Counted from the stretch's first letter, positions 1-6,299 are shown. The stretch: 12,675 bases of DNA from an uncultured Candidatus Saccharibacteria bacterium (GCA_949063825.1 CARSRA010000019.1:1-12675), one strand, 5' to 3'. Notes: generated by a model not told the origin, from the sequence alone. Numbers and translations are program-made.

Positions 1-52
1 GCTCAGTTTGCCCGAAGTGTAATTGTAGTAGCCAGTGTAGGCAAAGTTGAGG
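1..52 (-). pseudogene. FISUMP-like cassette fragment (partial, runs off left edge)
   Basis: Read on the minus strand, bases 52 to 1 encode TPLNFAYTGYYNYTSGKLS and continue off the window. This matches the SPLDFAYAGWYSNTSGSLY segment of the plus-strand cassette near 12140-12190, and the two are similar at DNA level (both carry CCCCTC-ACTTTGCCTAC and ACTTCGGGC blocks). The FAY.G.Y motif is typical of FISUMP (Fibrobacter succinogenes major paralogous) domain proteins, usually secreted or lipoprotein-like and of unknown function. Upstream in the same frame there is no ATG, GTG or TTG before an in-frame TAG lying in the tRNA-Ser promoter region, so the homology starts abruptly in mid-domain. I read it as a truncated, start-less copy. 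The rest of it lies outside the window. Confidence 0.6.
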
Positions 53-90
53 GGAGTTAATAAGTATTTCTCATATATGGTGGTCTATGT

Positions 91-96
91 TATAAT
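91..96 (+). promoter_or_regulatory. tRNA-Ser promoter (-10 TATAAT)
   Basis: A perfect TATAAT lies 7 bases before the first base of tRNA-Ser, so transcription would start about one base ahead of the mature 5' end. A weak -35 (TTCTCA, 68-73) sits 17 bases upstream. Confidence 0.7.
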
Positions 97-103
97 TATA
101 TAC

Positions 104-191
104 GGAAGCGTGGCCGAGTGGTTGAAGGCGCACGACTCGAAATCGTGTGGGCAGAAATGTCTCGGAGGTTCGAATCCTCTCGCTTCCGCCA
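104..191 (+). tRNA. tRNA-Ser (anticodon CGA)
   Basis: This is a class II tRNA with a 7-bp acceptor stem (GGAAGCG, 104-110, with CGCTTCC, 181-187), discriminator G at 188 and encoded CCA at 189-191. The anticodon stem CACGA/TCGTG (131-135/143-147) holds the loop CTCGAAA, giving anticodon CGA (138-140), which reads UCG serine codons. The long variable arm and a T arm with GGTTCGAATCC confirm the type. It is a single-gene unit with its own promoter and a downstream hairpin. Confidence 0.97.
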
Positions 192-234
192 ATACCACGT
201 TGGCAAGAGCTTCAGCTCGTGGCTGGGTGGTATT
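191..234 (+). terminator. hairpin after tRNA-Ser
   Basis: An 8-bp outer stem (AATACCAC, 191-198, with GTGGTATT, 227-234) encloses an inner stem GAGC-TTCA-GCTC (207-218). The T tract is short, so it may act in termination or in 3' processing of the tRNA; the stem begins at the A of CCA. Confidence 0.6.
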
Positions 235-269
235 TCTAGTTCAAAGATGAAGCCTTCAATTGTTTGTGA

Positions 270-275
270 TATACT
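270..275 (+). promoter_or_regulatory. putative -10 of the NUDIX gene
   Basis: TATACT lies about 28 bases before the NUDIX start codon, leaving a roughly 22-base leader that contains the GGAGG ribosome site. I see no good -35. Confidence 0.4.
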
Positions 276-303
276 GAGGGTATTGATAATTGTGGAGGTA
301 GCT

Positions 304-777
304 ATGGCAAAAGAATTTTTCGGAAAAGGTGATTCAGCGATTCGTGAAGATAAGCCCATGACAGAGCGCGAAGTGGTGGTTGTGGCGATTAAACACCCTA
401 CCGAGGAAAAATATCTCTGTGTCCAAAATCGTAAATTCGGTTGGATTGATTTTGTGATGGGTGGGATTGAAGGTGAAGAGACCCCAATTATGGCCGCTAA
501 GCGTGAAGTGATAGAAGAAACCGGTTATGATGATTTCGATGTATTAAAAGAGATTCCTGAGGTTTGTTATGATAATTTTTATGCTGCGCACAAAGATGTG
601 AATCGACATATTACGATACATATGGTTTACGGTACGCTAGCTAGCGAGAAACAACAATCGCGTTCTCGAGATGAAGAGGAGATCGCGGAAGTTTTGTGGA
701 TTTCTAGCAGCGAGCTAGAGAAAACCCTGACCCAGGAGGCCCATCGTTATATTTGGGCTAAGATCCAAGAGATCTAA
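304..777 (+). CDS. NUDIX hydrolase
   Basis: The product has 157 residues. It carries the complete Nudix box G-x5-E-x7-REVIEE-x-GY at residues 53-75, with metal-binding/catalytic glutamates E68, E71 and E72. Members of this superfamily cleave nucleoside diphosphates linked to another group (damaged dNTPs, NDP-sugars, capped or diphosphorylated RNA ends). The substrate cannot be told from the sequence. The protein is a single cytosolic domain with no signal peptide; residues 99-110 (VNRHITIHMVYG) form the expected beta strand after the box. I chose the ATG at 304 because GGAGG (293-297) lies six bases upstream; a frame open further upstream runs back through the tRNA and is not coding. The gene stands alone between tRNA-Ser and yebC on the same strand. 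Confidence 0.9.
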   Translation: MAKEFFGKGDSAIREDKPMTEREVVVVAIKHPTEEKYLCVQNRKFGWIDFVMGGIEGEETPIMAAKREVIEETGYDDFDVLKEIPEVCYDNFYAAHKDVNRHITIHMVYGTLASEKQQSRSRDEEEIAEVLWISSSELEKTLTQEAHRYIWAKIQEI

Positions 778-905
778 ACTGAATATAAAAGTATCTCCGA
801 AATAGGTTTCTAAATTATGGATATCGGTTTTTGTGCAACAAAATAACTACCGACCCCAGTCGGAAACTATAGTCATCTTATCATACTATAAGCTTTTTGT
901 CAAGC

Positions 906-940
906 ATAGGCTGCCCTATTTATGCGTCATATGGTATAAT
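906..940 (+). promoter_or_regulatory. yebC promoter with extended -10
   Basis: TGG-TATAAT (932-940) is a perfect extended -10, giving a start near 947 and a 51-base leader. At the expected -35 position there is no consensus but an inverted repeat, ATAGG-ctgc-CCTAT (906-919), which could be an operator or chance. A separate small hairpin CCGAC-CCCA-GTCGG (850-863) lies further upstream. The rest of 778-931 shows nothing recognisable. Confidence 0.65.
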
Positions 941-997
941 TAAACAAATAGACCAATTTTGGTCAGATAATTTAAATAAGTTTGAGAGGAAAATTGT

Positions 998-1699
998 ATG
1001 TCTGGACATAGCAAGTGGGCTACCACTAAGCGTCAAAAAGCGGTTGTGGATGCAAAACGAGGAGCATTATTTACAAAGATCGCAAATCAAATTGCGATTG
1101 CTGCGCGTAGTGGCACTGATCCTAATATGAATCCGTCACTCGCTATGGTATTAGAGAAAGCGCGCCAGGCGAATATGCCTAAAGCAAATATTGAACGTGC
1201 GATTGCACGCGTGGCGGACAAAAGTGCGGCGGCGCTGATTGAGGAAACCTATGAAGGGTATGGTCCAGGCGGAGCAGGCATTATCATTGAGGTTGCGACT
1301 GATAATAAGAATCGCACTATGCCAGAGGTGCGCAATATGCTATCCAAGAATGGTGGTCGGATGGCGGACCCAGGCTCGGTAATGTTCCAGTTCGCACGTA
1401 AGGGCTGGATCATGACCAAGGAGTCCGGTGAGGAAGCAATGATGGTGGCGCTAGAGGCAGGAGCAGAGGATGTTGATGAAACTGAGAATGGTCTAGAGAT
1501 CATTACTGCGCCGAGTGACCTTATGAAAACGCGCCAAGTTTTACTTGACAATGGTTTGACTGTGACAGAAGCGGAACTCAAATACATTCCTACTACCACA
1601 ATCGAGCTTAGTGATGAAGATGGCGAGAAACTAGGGAAATTATTAGATGCGATTGATGATCTTGATGATGTGACGGCGGTACATACTAATGCTGCCTAG
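998..1699 (+). CDS. yebC: YebC/PmpR (TACO1) family translation factor
   Basis: The product has 233 residues, close to the usual 235-250. It opens with the family signature MSGHSKWATTKRQKA and continues with DAKRGALFTKIANQI. The GYGPGGAGIIIEV and TDNKNRT blocks (about residues 86-106) and a C-terminal acidic half complete the three-domain YebC layout. The family was long annotated as a transcriptional regulator. More recent work places bacterial YebC and mitochondrial TACO1 on the ribosome, relieving stalls at proline-rich motifs. The ATG at 998 has GAGAGGA (984-990) seven bases upstream. It has its own promoter at 932-940 and is followed by an independent promoter for the next gene. The nearby 2710-4395 gene encodes a strongly proline-rich protein that would be a natural client; that link is inference. 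Confidence 0.95.
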   Translation: MSGHSKWATTKRQKAVVDAKRGALFTKIANQIAIAARSGTDPNMNPSLAMVLEKARQANMPKANIERAIARVADKSAAALIEETYEGYGPGGAGIIIEVATDNKNRTMPEVRNMLSKNGGRMADPGSVMFQFARKGWIMTKESGEEAMMVALEAGAEDVDETENGLEIITAPSDLMKTRQVLLDNGLTVTEAELKYIPTTTIELSDEDGEKLGKLLDAIDDLDDVTAVHTNAA

Positions 1700-1709
1700 G
1701 ATGTCTGAC

Positions 1710-1738
1710 TTGCAGAAACACTCTTAACGTAGTATATT
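1710..1738 (+). promoter_or_regulatory. promoter of the DUF5684 gene
   Basis: TTGCAG (1710-1715) and TATATT (1733-1738) are 17 bases apart. The expected start is near 1745, leaving a leader of about 28 bases with GGAGA (1764-1768) before the ATG. Confidence 0.7.
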
Positions 1739-1772
1739 AAAAGTAAATAATATATTAATTTATGGAGAAAAC

Positions 1773-2303
1773 ATGGATATACTCGCCGCGACTTATACAT
1801 ATCGCACAACAGCTTACGGTAACTCAAACGTAGATGCTGCTGCCTATCTAGGAGAGTTTTTAGCTGGACTTAGTCTATTTATTTTAACCTCAGTCGTACT
1901 AGGTCTGTTAATTAATATGGCATTGACCTGGGGTGTCTATAAAAAGGGCGGCTACAAAGGTTGGGAAGGTGTCGTACCATTCTACAATAATTACTGCCTG
2001 TATAAGATGGCTAATGTTAATATCGCACTGTTTGTGATTAGTATCTTCCTTCCAGTAGTGAATATTTATATGTTCTTTGAGTTAGCAAAGAAATTTGGCA
2101 AAGACCCGATCTATGGTTTAGGGTTGTTCTTCCTTAGCTTTATCTTTATGCCGATTTTAGGCTATGGCTCAGCCGAATATCAGGGCGAAGTCGCTGGGCA
2201 GGCTGCTCCAGCTGCAAAGACCACTACAACCGCAGAGTCAGAGACAAAAGCTGAAGTTAAAAAGAGTTCCGAGAAGGAAAGCGATTCTAAAGAAACAAAA
2301 TAA
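1773..2303 (+). CDS. DUF5684 family membrane protein
   Basis: The product has 176 residues. Three hydrophobic segments lie at about 28-55, 82-106 and 112-132. Between the first two is a KKGGYKGWEGVVPFYNNY block (about 57-74), and after the second comes LAKKFGKDPIYGLGLFF followed by FMPILGYGSAEY. This order matches the DUF5684 family, small integral membrane proteins common in CPR bacteria and often mislabelled as signal peptidase I; no Ser/Lys catalytic pair is visible. The tail, residues 137-176, is a hydrophilic Ala/Thr then Lys/Glu/Ser-rich region with no fold apparent. The function is unknown. The start at 1773 has GGAGA four bases upstream. It is a single gene with its own promoter and a strong terminator-like hairpin after it. 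Confidence 0.82.
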   Translation: MDILAATYTYRTTAYGNSNVDAAAYLGEFLAGLSLFILTSVVLGLLINMALTWGVYKKGGYKGWEGVVPFYNNYCLYKMANVNIALFVISIFLPVVNIYMFFELAKKFGKDPIYGLGLFFLSFIFMPILGYGSAEYQGEVAGQAAPAAKTTTTAESETKAEVKKSSEKESDSKETK

Positions 2304-2334
2304 CCTACCTATTCTCACTAGGTGAAGCTAGAAG

Positions 2335-2363
2335 ATATCCACCGGCGAAACCCCGGTGGATAT
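2335..2363 (+). terminator. terminator-like hairpin after the DUF5684 gene
   Basis: A perfect 11-bp stem (ATATCCACCGG with CCGGTGGATAT) with a 7-base loop lies 31 bases after the stop codon. The downstream T-rich stretch (tttagtttggttt) is broken, so termination may be partial. On the minus strand it could also end a transcript coming from 2539. Confidence 0.75.
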
Positions 2364-2637
2364 TTAGTTTGGTTTAGTACTAAGAACAGCCTAAGGTTGG
2401 CAGCGAACTAGATCCTAGTGGGGTCATTTTGCCGATGGTTGGTTACGCTCGACCATGATTTTATGAAAATGCACGATAACAGTGGCGATGATTAGGCAGA
2501 CGGGGAGGCGAGGTGTGATGAGTTGAGATTATTTGCCATAAGCCAATTATAACGTATTAACTAGGTGTTATGCAATGTAAATACCGAGCTATATTATAAT
2601 ATCGTGAACAATATCTATATTCAAGTCTAAAACGCTA
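2364..2637. other. gene-free stretch with candidate folded RNA
   Basis: No convincing protein gene is present. Bases 2389-2497 can fold as a multibranch structure: closing stem GCCTAA/TTAGGC (2389-2394 with 2492-2497); an inner arm TTGGCA/TGCCGA (2397-2402 with 2430-2435) capped by GATCC/GGGTC (2411-2425); a hairpin TGGTTG/CGACCA (2436-2441 with 2450-2455); and a small CAC/GTG hairpin. It matches no RNA family I can recognise (not RNase P, SRP or tmRNA by their conserved cores). A promoter-like pair on the minus strand (see 2546-2575) would transcribe it toward the hairpin at 2335-2363, giving an RNA of about 200 bases. Another TATAAT (2595-2600, plus strand) lacks a clear -35. Confidence 0.35.
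2546..2575 (-). promoter_or_regulatory. candidate minus-strand promoter
   Basis: On the minus strand TTGCAT (2575-2570) and TATAAT (2551-2546) are 18 bases apart. The predicted start, near 2539, is the A of an ATG opening a 15-codon ORF that ends at 2492. The next minus-strand landmark is the hairpin at 2363-2335. This may be a small RNA unit. Confidence 0.35.
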
Positions 2638-2666
2638 TTGTTTTTCTGGATACGATGTGCTATTAT
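2638..2666 (+). promoter_or_regulatory. promoter of the 2710 gene
   Basis: TTGTTT (2638-2643), a 17-base spacer and TGC-TATTAT (2658-2666) form a good extended -10 promoter. The predicted leader is about 37 bases. Confidence 0.7.
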
Positions 2667-2709
2667 GGAAGTAATTAAGTTTATAAACAAAAACTAAATC
2701 AAAAAGAGC

Positions 2710-4395
2710 ATGCAAGATCAAAATTTAACTACTCCAACTATGGTTACGCCGCCTTCAGCGAACGTGGCTGGCGTATCGAACGCGACCATGGGCATACCAA
2801 ATCTAACTCCACCAAATACTAACGCTCCTGGAGCGCCAGTTGTGCCAGGAGCAAGTGCGTCTGCGGGTGCAGCTAGCTCGGCGCCTATGCCTGGAGGGGG
2901 AGCTGCGGTGACTGGAGGTGAAAGTAATGATGTTTCGACGATGGGTATCCCGCCATTGCAGCCGCCGGTTGATAAAGTCGCACCAGCAGGTAGCGATGCA
3001 GATGCGAAATCAGCTAGCGATAATGTCGGAGACAGTGCTCAGGCGAAAACTTTGGGGGATAGTAAAACTGATAATAAGCAAAAAACGCCTAAAGCTCCTA
3101 GCAAAGTTGCACAGGCCGATATGGTTAAAAAGATTATTGAGAAAATTCGTTCCTCAGAGAATATTTTGATTACGCTCTCGAACAATCCGTCGGTTGATGA
3201 TATTGCGGCTGCGATTGGTCTTACGTTGTATCTTGATGGTATTCAGCGTCACGTAACGGCAATTTATTCTGGTCGGATTACCGAAGGGCTAGAATTTTTG
3301 CAACCGGAAGCGACCTTCGAAACCAATACTGATAGCTTACAAGATTTTATTGTTGCGCTGAGTAAAGAAAAAGCCGATCATCTGCGTTACAAATTGGAAG
3401 GTGATTATGTCAAAGTTTTCATCACGCCATATCGAGCTAAGATCACTGAAGACGACTTAACTTTTTCGCATGGGGAATATAATGTTGATTTTGTGATTGC
3501 GTTAGATGTTGCAAGTCCGGATGAGCTTGATGCTGCTTTGGAGGAACATGGTCGGATCATGCATAGTGCTTCGACGGTAAATATTACAACGAGCGCGCCA
3601 GGGAAGTTTGGTGAAATTGATTGGAGTAATCCGACTGCAAGTTCAGTTTGTGAAATGGTGACGCAATTGATCCTCGAGATGCAAGGCGATGATAAACCGC
3701 TTGATAAAGATATCGCAACCGCATTACTTACTGGTATTGTTGCTTCGACAGATCGTTTCTCGAATAGCCGTACGAATTCGGATACTCTCGGGTTGGCTTC
3801 GAAGCTGATGGGGATGGGTGCTGATCAACAGTTGATTTCAGCCAATATTAAAGGCAACGAGATTTCGCAGGAAGAGCCTGAAGTGCCGAATGATAATCTG
3901 ATGGTAGAACATGCTCCGGAAGAGCTTCCTGATAATACGCCGACAATCGTTATGCCAACTGTGAACACTGATATTTCGGCAGTAAACCCAGACTTGAATC
4001 AGGGCGCGATGACGGATACGGCAGCGATGCCGCCATTTGACCCGTTGAACCAGCCGATTTCTAATACTTCAGCGGTGAATCCGGGTGTTACTCCGCCTAG
4101 TAATCTGACAATGAGCCCAGATACAACTCTCCCCAATAATCCGGCAGCGAATTTGGCTGGTGGGATGGGAGCAGATCTAGGACCAGATCCAGCAGCCATG
4201 TCAATTCCGAGTATGGTACCGCAAGAAAATTTAGCTCCTTCTATGCCACAGGGGACTGTGCCACAAGATGATATTAATGTTGATAATTTGATGCCACCAT
4301 CGGTGAATGGTGAGCTAGCGGGTCGTCCAGATAGTGTCTTACCGCCACCACCACAGCCACCAGTTGATCAATCGACTATGGCACCACCAGCATAG
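2710..4395 (+). CDS. Pro-rich protein with degenerate DHH phosphoesterase domain
   Basis: The product has 561 residues. Residues 1-130 are Pro/Ala/Gly/Asn-rich low complexity. Residues about 135-385 resemble a DHH/DHHA1 phosphoesterase (NrnA/RecJ fold). Residues 386-561 are again low complexity, rich in Pro, Asn, Met and Ala, ending in PPPPQPPVDQ (545-554). Within the core, motif I is SNNPSVDDIAA (157-167) rather than HxNPDxDA; motif II keeps FVIALD (261-266); the DHH motif is replaced by NITTSAPGKFG (291-301); and motif IV is TGIVASTDRF (341-350). Most metal ligands are therefore gone, so a hydrolase activity is unlikely and a binding or scaffold role more so. No signal peptide or membrane segment is seen. 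The ATG at 2710 lacks a spaced ribosome site (only AGAG directly beside it), so the start is uncertain; methionines at residues 11 and 27 have none either. The gene ends 15 bases before truB. Confidence 0.75.
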   Translation: MQDQNLTTPTMVTPPSANVAGVSNATMGIPNLTPPNTNAPGAPVVPGASASAGAASSAPMPGGGAAVTGGESNDVSTMGIPPLQPPVDKVAPAGSDADAKSASDNVGDSAQAKTLGDSKTDNKQKTPKAPSKVAQADMVKKIIEKIRSSENILITLSNNPSVDDIAAAIGLTLYLDGIQRHVTAIYSGRITEGLEFLQPEATFETNTDSLQDFIVALSKEKADHLRYKLEGDYVKVFITPYRAKITEDDLTFSHGEYNVDFVIALDVASPDELDAALEEHGRIMHSASTVNITTSAPGKFGEIDWSNPTASSVCEMVTQLILEMQGDDKPLDKDIATALLTGIVASTDRFSNSRTNSDTLGLASKLMGMGADQQLISANIKGNEISQEEPEVPNDNLMVEHAPEELPDNTPTIVMPTVNTDISAVNPDLNQGAMTDTAAMPPFDPLNQPISNTSAVNPGVTPPSNLTMSPDTTLPNNPAANLAGGMGADLGPDPAAMSIPSMVPQENLAPSMPQGTVPQDDINVDNLMPPSVNGELAGRPDSVLPPPPQPPVDQSTMAPPA

Positions 4396-4404
4396 TGCTA
4401 TAAT
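4396..4404 (+). promoter_or_regulatory. truB extended -10, leaderless start
   Basis: TGC-TATAAT occupies 4396-4404, directly after the previous stop codon. The start of transcription about 7 bases on would be the A of the truB ATG (4411). There is no recognisable -35 and no ribosome site between promoter and ATG. Confidence 0.65.
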
Positions 4405-4410
4405 TACTAC

Positions 4411-5220
4411 ATGAAAAATGAGATTATTCTAATTGACAAACCGACCGGAATGTCGTCTTTTGGAGTGGTTGCGCGCGTTAGACGGATACTAACCGAAGAG
4501 GAGAATCGGCGTCGTCTTGTAGTGTCTCAGCAAACTGGACAACCGTACCAGCGAGTCAAACGGGTCAAAGTTGGTCATACTGGTACGCTTGACCCTTTTG
4601 CGACGGGACTACTTATTTTGCTTACGGGAGAGAATACTAAGCGGGCCGGAGAATTTCTGAAGCTTGATAAGGAGTATATCGCAACGCTTCGTCTTGGCGC
4701 GATCTCGACAACCGGTGATCCGGAAGGAGAGATTACGGAATTACGGCAAGAGGAGTTGGGTGGGGGATTATGTCCGCTTGAGTCTGCTACAGGTCAGCAA
4801 AACAGAGATATAGATCAAAAAACCGAACAAAAAATTCGCAAAATCCCGAACAAAACAACTGTGGAAAACTGTGTGGAAAAATTTGTTGGGGAAAACTCAC
4901 AAAAAGTGCCAGAATATTCGGCTGTGAAAATTAACGGCGAACGAGCATACAAGTTGGCTCGTGCCGGTAAACCGCTTGAGATGCCGACGCGCAAAGTCAT
5001 GATTTATGAATTAGAAATATTGGACTATGTATGGCCGCAATTGGTTTTGCGAGTGAAGGTTTCGAGTGGAACCTATATCCGAGCGCTTGCAGAAGATATA
5101 GGCAAAACCTTGGGCGTTGGTGCATATTTAACTGCGCTACGTCGTACCGAGGTGGGGCAGTGGAGGGTCCAAGATGCTTTGCCTCTAGAAAAATGGCTAC
5201 AAAATAGGGTTGAAACTTAG
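4411..5220 (+). CDS. truB: tRNA pseudouridine(55) synthase TruB
   Basis: TruB isomerises U55 to pseudouridine in the T loop of tRNAs. The 269-residue product has IDKPTGMSSF (8-17), the catalytic block KVGHTGTLDPFATGLL with nucleophile D61, the YSAVKINGERAYKLAR block (169-184) and SSGTYIRALAEDIG (218-231). It ends soon after TALRRTEVGQW with no C-terminal PUA domain, unlike E. coli TruB. There are two insertions relative to Bacillus TruB: about 17 residues at 30-50 before the catalytic block, and about 30 residues at 112-150 (polar, Gln/Lys/Asn-rich, AT-rich DNA) before the YSAVK block. The ATG at 4411 is fixed by the conserved N terminus and has no Shine-Dalgarno; the message is probably leaderless. 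The last codons carry the -35 of rpsO, tying the two genes closely. Confidence 0.96.
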   Translation: MKNEIILIDKPTGMSSFGVVARVRRILTEEENRRRLVVSQQTGQPYQRVKRVKVGHTGTLDPFATGLLILLTGENTKRAGEFLKLDKEYIATLRLGAISTTGDPEGEITELRQEELGGGLCPLESATGQQNRDIDQKTEQKIRKIPNKTTVENCVEKFVGENSQKVPEYSAVKINGERAYKLARAGKPLEMPTRKVMIYELEILDYVWPQLVLRVKVSSGTYIRALAEDIGKTLGVGAYLTALRRTEVGQWRVQDALPLEKWLQNRVET

Positions 5221-5238
5221 GATATCCTGTGCTATAAT
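5210..5238 (+). promoter_or_regulatory. rpsO promoter inside the end of truB
   Basis: TTGAAA (5210-5215), a 17-base spacer and TATAAT (5233-5238), with TGC before the -10, form one of the best promoters in the window. The -35 lies in the last codons of truB. The predicted start is about three bases before the rpsO ATG. Confidence 0.8.
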
Positions 5239-5247
5239 TGCTGGTAT

Positions 5248-5514
5248 ATGATTACTAGAGAGAAAAAGGCTGAGGCGATGGCAAAGCTTGCACGTAGTCA
5301 GGCGGATGTTGGGTCGCCAGAAGTGCAGGTGTCGATCTTGACTGAGCGGATCAAGGAATTGACCGAGCACATCAAAGAGAACAAGCACGACTACATGGCA
5401 AAGCGTGGTTTGATGCAGATGGTCGGTCAGCGAAAGAAGCTTCTCAAATATCTTGAGAAGAATGATTTCGAGACTTACAAAAAGACGATTTCTACCCTCG
5501 GGCTCAGAAAATAA
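5248..5514 (+). CDS. rpsO: 30S ribosomal protein S15
   Basis: The 88-residue product is the standard length for S15, which binds the 16S rRNA central domain early in 30S assembly. Recognisable blocks are DVGSPEVQVSILTERIKELTEHIKENKHDY (20-49; LTxRI and HxKxHxxD-type positions) and the RGLMQMVGQRKKLLKYL segment (53-69) that contacts rRNA. The canonical N terminus fixes the ATG at 5248. There is no Shine-Dalgarno, and the promoter places the 5' end only a few bases ahead, so translation is probably leaderless. That leaves no room for the structured 5' leader through which S15 represses its own synthesis in E. coli and others, so regulation must differ or be absent. A strong terminator follows. 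Confidence 0.97.
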   Translation: MITREKKAEAMAKLARSQADVGSPEVQVSILTERIKELTEHIKENKHDYMAKRGLMQMVGQRKKLLKYLEKNDFETYKKTISTLGLRK

Positions 5515-5545
5515 GATATTCTTGCGACACCGTCGCCGTTGAATT

Positions 5546-5580
5546 GAAAAGCCGCCTTCGGGCGTGCTTTTCTGGTTTTA
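5546..5580 (+). terminator. rpsO terminator
   Basis: GAAAAGC-CGCC, a TTCG tetraloop, then GGCG-t-GCTTTTC: 11 bp with one bulged T at 5565, followed by a loose T stretch (ggtttta). A smaller hairpin GCGAC-ACC-GTCGC (5524-5536) precedes it. Confidence 0.88.
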
Positions 5581-5592
5581 AGCGAAATATCA

Positions 5593-5621
5593 TTGACTTT
5601 TTACAATAAGTGTGATACAAT
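5593..5621 (+). promoter_or_regulatory. promoter of the unknown gene
   Basis: TTGACT (5593-5598), 17 bases, TACAAT (5616-5621). The predicted start coincides with the ATG at 5628, or leaves a 51-base leader if the TTG at 5679 is used. Confidence 0.75.
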
Positions 5622-5627
5622 AGAAGT

Positions 5628-6299
5628 ATGGGGCTATTTTTTGAGCCACCAAGAAACTTAGCAAAGGAGCGAAAAAAATTGGATACTTGTTGTGGAAATG
5701 GCAGTGCGGAGGAAACTGCACAGATGGATCTAAAATCTACGATCAGGGGGGGGGTCATTCAGCGGGATTCAGTATTATCCCTGCCCTTGATTTTAAAGAT
5801 AGATATATCCAAGCATGACGACGGCGTGATATATAACGGCAAAATAGTCGTTAAAATAACCGAGGGTGCTACCCTTGATTCAAGAGTAATTGAGCAGGAG
5901 CTACTGAAGCTCAAGCACTGTTTTCAGTGCGAGAGTAAAGATGTGCCAGCTTGGATGAACAAAATGTGTCATGATGGCTCAAGCGAGCGTAATCGCATGA
6001 GCATCACGTATATTGTATCGAAGACGAAAGACCAGCTGACGGTGGATTTCTATCGGAGCATGGCCAAAGGCGTTTGTGGGGCGCACCGGCTGCACAAGGT
6101 TACTGCTGAGAATGATGATAACTGGCAATACTCATGGGCGTGGCACAGTGGGGAGAAATACTATACTGTGCCACTGGGTACATGTGAGGCAAACCGGTTA
6201 ATGAACCTGTTTGGCACGATGGCCGTAGAGGTTATCGAGCGGTATTTTGCCGAACAGTTCTCTGCACAAGAAGCTAAAATTGAATACTTGAAGTCTTAA
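5628..6299 (+). CDS. unknown protein with a 9-G tract
   Basis: I do not recognise the family. From the ATG the product has 223 residues. There is no signal peptide or membrane segment. Cysteines lie at 21, 22, 98, 101, 114, 150 and 186; C98-x2-C101 with C114 could bind a metal, but this is not a clear zinc finger. The region from about 48 on looks globular (alternating strands such as LPLILKIDIS and NGKIVVKI, ending in a helix). The first 45 residues are polar and include the run of nine G bases (5746-5754) coding R40-G-G-V43. Two starts compete: the ATG at 5628, where the promoter predicts a leaderless mRNA, and an in-frame TTG at 5679 with AAAGGAG (5663-5669) nine bases upstream. It sits between rpsO and pnp, normally neighbours. 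A one-base change in the G run closes the frame within 15-25 codons. Confidence 0.7.
   Translation: MGLFFEPPRNLAKERKKLDTCCGNGSAEETAQMDLKSTIRGGVIQRDSVLSLPLILKIDISKHDDGVIYNGKIVVKITEGATLDSRVIEQELLKLKHCFQCESKDVPAWMNKMCHDGSSERNRMSITYIVSKTKDQLTVDFYRSMAKGVCGAHRLHKVTAENDDNWQYSWAWHSGEKYYTVPLGTCEANRLMNLFGTMAVEVIERYFAEQFSAQEAKIEYLKS
5746..5754 (+). repeat. poly-G tract (9 G) inside a coding region
   Basis: Nine consecutive G residues lie near the 5' end of the unknown gene, read as AGG-GGG-GGG-GTC. Eight Gs lead to TGA after about 11 further codons and ten Gs to TGA after about 20. It is the longest G run I see in the window and a candidate slippage site. Confidence 0.9.

Noticed and set aside
47..250. 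67-residue frame across tRNA-Ser
   Set aside because: It is a translation of the tRNA (the familiar GSVAEW artefact).
118..777. 219-residue frame starting in tRNA-Ser and running into the NUDIX gene
   Set aside because: Its first 60 codons are tRNA and terminator sequence; the NUDIX start at 304 has a proper ribosome site.
850..863. small CCGAC/GTCGG hairpin as terminator of the NUDIX gene
   Set aside because: The stem is only 5 bp and no T run follows.
1773..2303. DUF5684 protein as signal peptidase I
   Set aside because: No Ser/Lys catalytic dyad or family boxes; that label is a common misannotation.
4831..4900. repeated GTGGAAAA and AACAAAA words inside truB looking like a small repeat array
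   Set aside because: They are short, irregular and in frame; they reflect the Lys/Asn/Glu-rich insertion of TruB rather than a CRISPR or repeat.
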